Shown one piece after another: positions 5,009 to 7,145 of a DNA stretch of 7,145 bases. The translations under genes and the position numbers were made by a program. This DNA comes from Ardenticatenia bacterium. Lineage in GTDB: Bacteria; Chloroflexota; Anaerolineae; Aggregatilineales; Ch27. Within the stretch, counting starts at the first letter, position 1. Each line of letters begins with the position of its first letter. The notes below the pieces were generated by a model, which saw only the letters and a list, made by a program, of their open reading frames with translations, ran no database searches and was not told the origin of the DNA. The stretch covers positions 1 through 7,145 of the forward strand of contig JALSTC010000775.1 of NCBI GenBank assembly GCA_026983935.1, given 5' to 3'.

Positions 5009-6361
5009 ATGAACGAACGGATGAAGATCGCGGTTATCGGCGCAGGGGCGGCAGGACTGGCTGCCGCCTGGGACATGGCCCGTGCCGGGCATGAGGTGAC
5101 GGTGTATGAAGCCGGCGCAGAAGTGGGCGGTCTGGCGGCGGGCTTCAAAGCGCCCGGTTGGGACTGGTCACTGGAGAAGTTCTACCATCACTGGTTTGCC
5201 ACCGATACCGACATCCTGAATCTGATCGCGGAGATCGGGCATAGTGATAAGGTGATCTTCCCCTGGCCGACAACCAGTATCTGGCGGGAAGACGGCATCT
5301 TTCCGGCGGATAAAAAAGTGCTGCCCGGCCCGCCGCTGCTCTCACGGGTAGCCAATGTGCTCACCATGCCGGGGATGTCCCTGCCTGCGCGGCTGCGCTT
5401 CGGGTTGGTGGCTTTCCTGCTGACTCTGTACAGGAACGGTATCACGCTGGAAAAACACACCGCCGATTCCTGGCTGCGGCGGGCAGTGGGTGACCAGGCC
5501 TATGAGGTGCTGTGGCGTCCGCTGCTGATCGGCAAATTCGGCGTGTATTACGACCGGGTGAATATGGCCTGGATGTGGGCGCGGCTTTACAAGCGCACGG
5601 CGAAGCTGGGCACATATATCGGCGGCTTTCAGGCCATGCTGGAAGACCTGGCGCAGGCCGTGCGCAGGGCAGGGGCGGCGATTCATCTCAGCACCCCCGT
5701 CACCCGCATCACGCCGGAGGACTCCGGCGGCCTGACTGTCACGGCAGGCGGTCACGGTGGACGCTTTGACCGGGTGCTGTGCACGGCGGGGCCGGGCCTG
5801 CTGCTGCGCATGGTTCCCGATCTGCCCGATCCCTATGCCGCGCAGGTACGCGACCTGACAAGCATCGGTGCGGTGGTGGTCATTCTGGCGCTGGAGCGGC
5901 AGCTCATGACCGACGGCACGTACTGGCTCAATCTGCCCGCCGTCAGCCCTGACCGCCGGGAAAACCCGTTTCCTTTCCTGGCGCTGGTGGAGCACACCAA
6001 CTATCTGCCGCCGGAGCATTTTGGCGGCGACCATATCGTCTATCTCGGCGACTACGTGCCCCCCGATCATGAGTATTTCCAGATCAGCGAGGATGCGCTG
6101 GCCGAGCGCTTCACTGCCGCGCTGACGAAGGTCAACCCCGCCTTTTCGCCGGACTGGATTCGGCGGCGCTGGGTGTTCCGTGCCCCGTATGCGCAGCCCG
6201 TGCCGTTCGTCAACCAGTCGCAGCGCATCCCCCCGATCCGCACCCCCGTCAGCGGCCTGTACTGGGCCAGTATGAGCCAGGTCTATCCCTGGGATCGTGG
6301 GACTAATTACGCAGTTGAAATTGGGCGCAGGTCTGCGAAAATAGTAATGGAAGCACGGTGA
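5009..6361 (+). CDS. FAD-dependent oxidoreductase, amine-oxidase/HemY-like
   Basis: The 450-residue protein opens with a Rossmann FAD-binding fold: VIGAGAAGLAAAW (9-21) with the GxGxxG loop, Glu34 for ribose contact, and GG at 40-41 in the AEVGGLA signature. The C-terminus has the second FAD-contacting motif, YPWDRGTNYAVEIGR (426-440), typical of the flavin amine oxidase/protoporphyrinogen-oxidase/phytoene-desaturase superfamily. A KFYHHWF motif (57-63) follows the FAD fold; I have seen such a motif in uncharacterised members near polysaccharide genes. True HemY is unlikely, since no haem gene is nearby. Oxidation or desaturation of an isoprenoid or sugar lipid is possible. No signal peptide or membrane helix is clear. 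Neither ATG 5009 nor ATG 5021 has a strong ribosome site; the first is used. The gene is probably cotranscribed with the upstream membrane protein gene. Confidence 0.9.
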   Translation: MNERMKIAVIGAGAAGLAAAWDMARAGHEVTVYEAGAEVGGLAAGFKAPGWDWSLEKFYHHWFATDTDILNLIAEIGHSDKVIFPWPTTSIWREDGIFPADKKVLPGPPLLSRVANVLTMPGMSLPARLRFGLVAFLLTLYRNGITLEKHTADSWLRRAVGDQAYEVLWRPLLIGKFGVYYDRVNMAWMWARLYKRTAKLGTYIGGFQAMLEDLAQAVRRAGAAIHLSTPVTRITPEDSGGLTVTAGGHGGRFDRVLCTAGPGLLLRMVPDLPDPYAAQVRDLTSIGAVVVILALERQLMTDGTYWLNLPAVSPDRRENPFPFLALVEHTNYLPPEHFGGDHIVYLGDYVPPDHEYFQISEDALAERFTAALTKVNPAFSPDWIRRRWVFRAPYAQPVPFVNQSQRIPPIRTPVSGLYWASMSQVYPWDRGTNYAVEIGRRSAKIVMEAR

Positions 6362-6381
6362 ACCATTTTAACGGTATGCGG

Positions 6382-6398
6382 GCGGTCAGCGTGACCGC
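6382..6398 (+). repeat. Perfect 7-base dyad in the intercistronic gap
   Basis: GCGGTCA (6382-6388) and TGACCGC (6392-6398) are perfectly complementary around GCG. The dyad sits in the 55-base gap after the FAD oxidoreductase, 18 bases before the ATG at 6417 and just ahead of its ribosome site. No T-tract follows, so it is not a terminator. Its inner half-sites GGTCA/TGACC recur in the palindrome just after the next gene. Confidence 0.55.
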
Positions 6399-6416
6399 GC
6401 ACGCACAGGTAAGGCG

Positions 6417-6893
6417 ATGATGATCGAAGAACTGAACAACCAATCCGATGCATTTGAAGATGTACCGCTTAAGCTGATCGAAGTGGCCCGTCCGGAGCAC
6501 ATTCTGGATGCGCAGACAAAAACCGCCATGCTGACCGTCGCCACGTGGGCTGATCTGTACCGCGTGGGCGAGACGTGGCACAATCTGCAGATGTGGCGCA
6601 CCTGGGAGCACGGCAAGCGTGTGAATGAGGTCAGCCACTTTGGCGCGTATACGACCATGCAGGGCGACCTGCTGGGCGTTTGCCCGCTGGACAGCGATGA
6701 GATGCTCTGTCAGGTGCAGGTCGTGGAAATTCGCATGGTGGACTGCGAGCAGCTCACCAGCCGGGAAATCCGCGAATTGGGCTATGACTCGTGGGAGGAA
6801 TACGCCTACTACTGGGGAGATATGGCCGAATCGCCGAAGGGCTGGTTTATGCGTATCATGCTGGTCTCGGATTCCGCGGCGATGATTCATTAG
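6417..6893 (+). CDS. Small ASCH-like (PUA-fold) protein, function unknown
   Basis: The product has 158 residues, or 157 if the second ATG at 6420 is used, which places AAGG (6411-6414) at a better five bases. There is no signal peptide or membrane helix. The middle to C-terminal part resembles the ASCH domain: GDLLGV (83-88), a beta strand CQVQVVEIRMV (98-108), then the helical EQLTSREIRELGYDSWEEYAYYW (111-133) and a closing strand GWFMRIMLV (142-150). ASCH domains belong to the PUA superfamily and are thought to bind RNA; at least one member (YqfB) hydrolyses N4-acetylcytidine. The catalytic residues of YqfB are not obvious here. The N-terminal 70 residues are less familiar and tryptophan-rich. 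It sits between envelope-sugar genes, with dyads on either side and a terminator just after it. Confidence 0.6.
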   Translation: MMIEELNNQSDAFEDVPLKLIEVARPEHILDAQTKTAMLTVATWADLYRVGETWHNLQMWRTWEHGKRVNEVSHFGAYTTMQGDLLGVCPLDSDEMLCQVQVVEIRMVDCEQLTSREIRELGYDSWEEYAYYWGDMAESPKGWFMRIMLVSDSAAMIH

Positions 6894-6896
6894 TCT

Positions 6897-6908
6897 GGTC
6901 ACGTGACC
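6897..6908. repeat. Perfect 12-base palindrome GGTCACGTGACC
   Basis: It begins three bases after the stop of the ASCH-like gene and overlaps the first two bases of the terminator stem. The core is CACGTG, which occurs again at 7018-7023. The half-sites GGTCA/TGACC match those of the dyad at 6382-6398, here with a two-base instead of a three-base spacer. Confidence 0.55.
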
Positions 6909-6950
6909 GCTGCGGGTGGAGTCGCTCTACCTGCAGCGGCCTGTGTTTTT
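6907..6950 (+). terminator. Intrinsic terminator after the ASCH-like gene
   Basis: CCGCTGC (6907-6913) pairs with GCAGCGG (6933-6939). The stem continues inward with seven more pairs, two of them G-U, to a five-base loop (6921-6925), giving about 14 pairs in all. A T-rich stretch ends in five Ts (6946-6950). The T-run begins six bases after the stem, slightly far for an ideal terminator. It would end the transcript of the flippase-like/oxidoreductase/ASCH-like genes. Confidence 0.62.
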
Positions 6951-7000
6951 ATCGGTGTCCTGCAGGATCATGATGCCAGAGGACACTGTATTTATCGGTG
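6948..7000 (+). repeat. Direct repeat TTTATCGGTG, two copies 43 bases apart
   Basis: The identical 10-mers TTTATCGGTG lie at 6948-6957 and 6991-7000. The flanks extend the match to 13 of 15 bases on the left. CAGG follows both copies, after a 5-base insertion in the first. This looks like an old short duplication or a paired protein-binding site. Confidence 0.45.
6955..6986. repeat. Nested dyad upstream of the sugar-nucleotide dehydrogenase
   Basis: The outer arms GTGTCCT (6955-6961) and AGGACAC (6980-6986) share exactly one centre with the inner perfect palindrome ATCATGAT (6967-6974). Five mostly unpaired bases lie on each side between them. Such a two-tier dyad about 100 bases before a gene start is compatible with an operator or a bacterial enhancer-like site. 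Confidence 0.4.
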
Positions 7001-7041
7001 CAGGTGGGCGGCCTGATCACGTGCTGTCCGCCAGAAAAATT

Positions 7042-7051
7042 GTGATATCAC
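7042..7051. repeat. Palindrome GTGATATCAC near the start of the last gene
   Basis: A perfect 10-base palindrome 33 bases before the ATG at 7085. Its position is right for a repressor site or for overlap with a promoter, but I could not identify a convincing -35/-10 pair around it. Confidence 0.35.
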
Positions 7052-7084
7052 GTTCATTTCATAGGGAAGGCAGAAAGAAGGCAT

Positions 7085-7145
7085 ATGAAGAACATCTGTG
7101 TTGTCGGTGTGGGTTATGTGGGCATTGTGACGGCGGCGGCATTCT
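7085..7145 (+). CDS. UDP-glucose/GDP-mannose-type dehydrogenase (5' end only)
   Basis: Only the first 20 codons are in the window. They read MKNICVVGVGYVGIVTAAAF, the NAD-binding N-terminal strand and GxGxxG loop (Gly8, Gly10, Gly13) in the form GVGYVG that is highly typical of nucleotide-sugar dehydrogenases such as UDP-glucose 6-dehydrogenase. These enzymes oxidise a UDP- or GDP-hexose to its uronate, a precursor of surface polysaccharides and glycolipids. Which sugar is used cannot be decided from this fragment. An AGAAGG ribosome site ends three bases before the ATG. The gene lies behind the terminator, so it is probably a separate transcription unit with its own control region at 6951-7084. 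Confidence 0.88.
   Translation, partial: MKNICVVGVGYVGIVTAAAF

Noticed and set aside
5342..6070. A 242-codon minus-strand frame opposite the FAD oxidoreductase, and similar antisense frames opposite the SDR (452-1051 plus), flippase-like (4486-5148 minus) and ASCH-like (6303-6902 minus) genes
   Set aside because: All lie fully or largely opposite genes with clear motifs, have no family-like features of their own, and lack convincing ribosome sites.
7005..7033. An imperfect GC stem (TGGGCGG with CCGCCA) beside an A-rich stretch, considered as a minus-strand terminator
   Set aside because: On the minus strand the T-run would precede the stem rather than follow it, and the stem has a bulge and a large loop. 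There is no minus-strand gene here to terminate.

Overview
This is a GC-rich, densely coded bacterial window with nine protein genes: seven complete and one cut by each end of the window. No rRNA, tRNA, CRISPR array, insertion sequence or phage gene is visible. The gene mix (a cytosolic GAF plus SpoIIE-type phosphatase, an AmaP/Asp23-like membrane protein, an AglD-type membrane protein and surface-sugar enzymes), with ATG starts and mostly good Shine-Dalgarno sites, suggests a free-living environmental bacterium. Chloroflexota (Anaerolineae-like) is my best guess. That is an inference from gene content, not a phylogenetic result.

Left block (1-1156, minus strand): a HAD-superfamily hydrolase cut by the window's left end, preceded in transcription order by a complete NADP-type short-chain dehydrogenase. 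The 89-base gap between them may carry a weak promoter of its own.

Stress-signalling block (1157-3743): a 151-base divergent region holds a strong extended -10 promoter on the plus strand and a plausible minus-strand promoter for the dehydrogenase. The plus promoter drives a GAF/PP2C-type phosphatase and, one base after its stop codon, an AmaP-like two-helix membrane protein with an unusual acidic, proline-rich tail. Facing it is a small arginine-rich single-pass membrane protein of unknown function. The two convergent genes share the tetranucleotide CTAG as both stop codons, so there is no room for a terminator between them.

Envelope block (3744-7145, plus strand): a 247-base gap (3732-3978) contains divergent -10 boxes and a leader with two hairpins. 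It is followed by a lysylphosphatidylglycerol-synthase-type membrane domain protein (flippase-like), a FAD-dependent amine-oxidase/HemY-like oxidoreductase, a small protein resembling the ASCH (PUA-like) fold, a good intrinsic terminator, a stretch dense in short palindromes, and the first 20 codons of a UDP-glucose/GDP-mannose-type dehydrogenase. This block most likely belongs to glycolipid or surface-polysaccharide production, although the exact pathway cannot be read from the window.

Most of the window is ordinary. The points most worth a second look are the phosphatase/AmaP-like pair with its convergent small membrane protein, the structured leader of the flippase-like gene, and the ASCH-like gene bracketed by two dyads built from the same GGTCA/TGACC half-sites.
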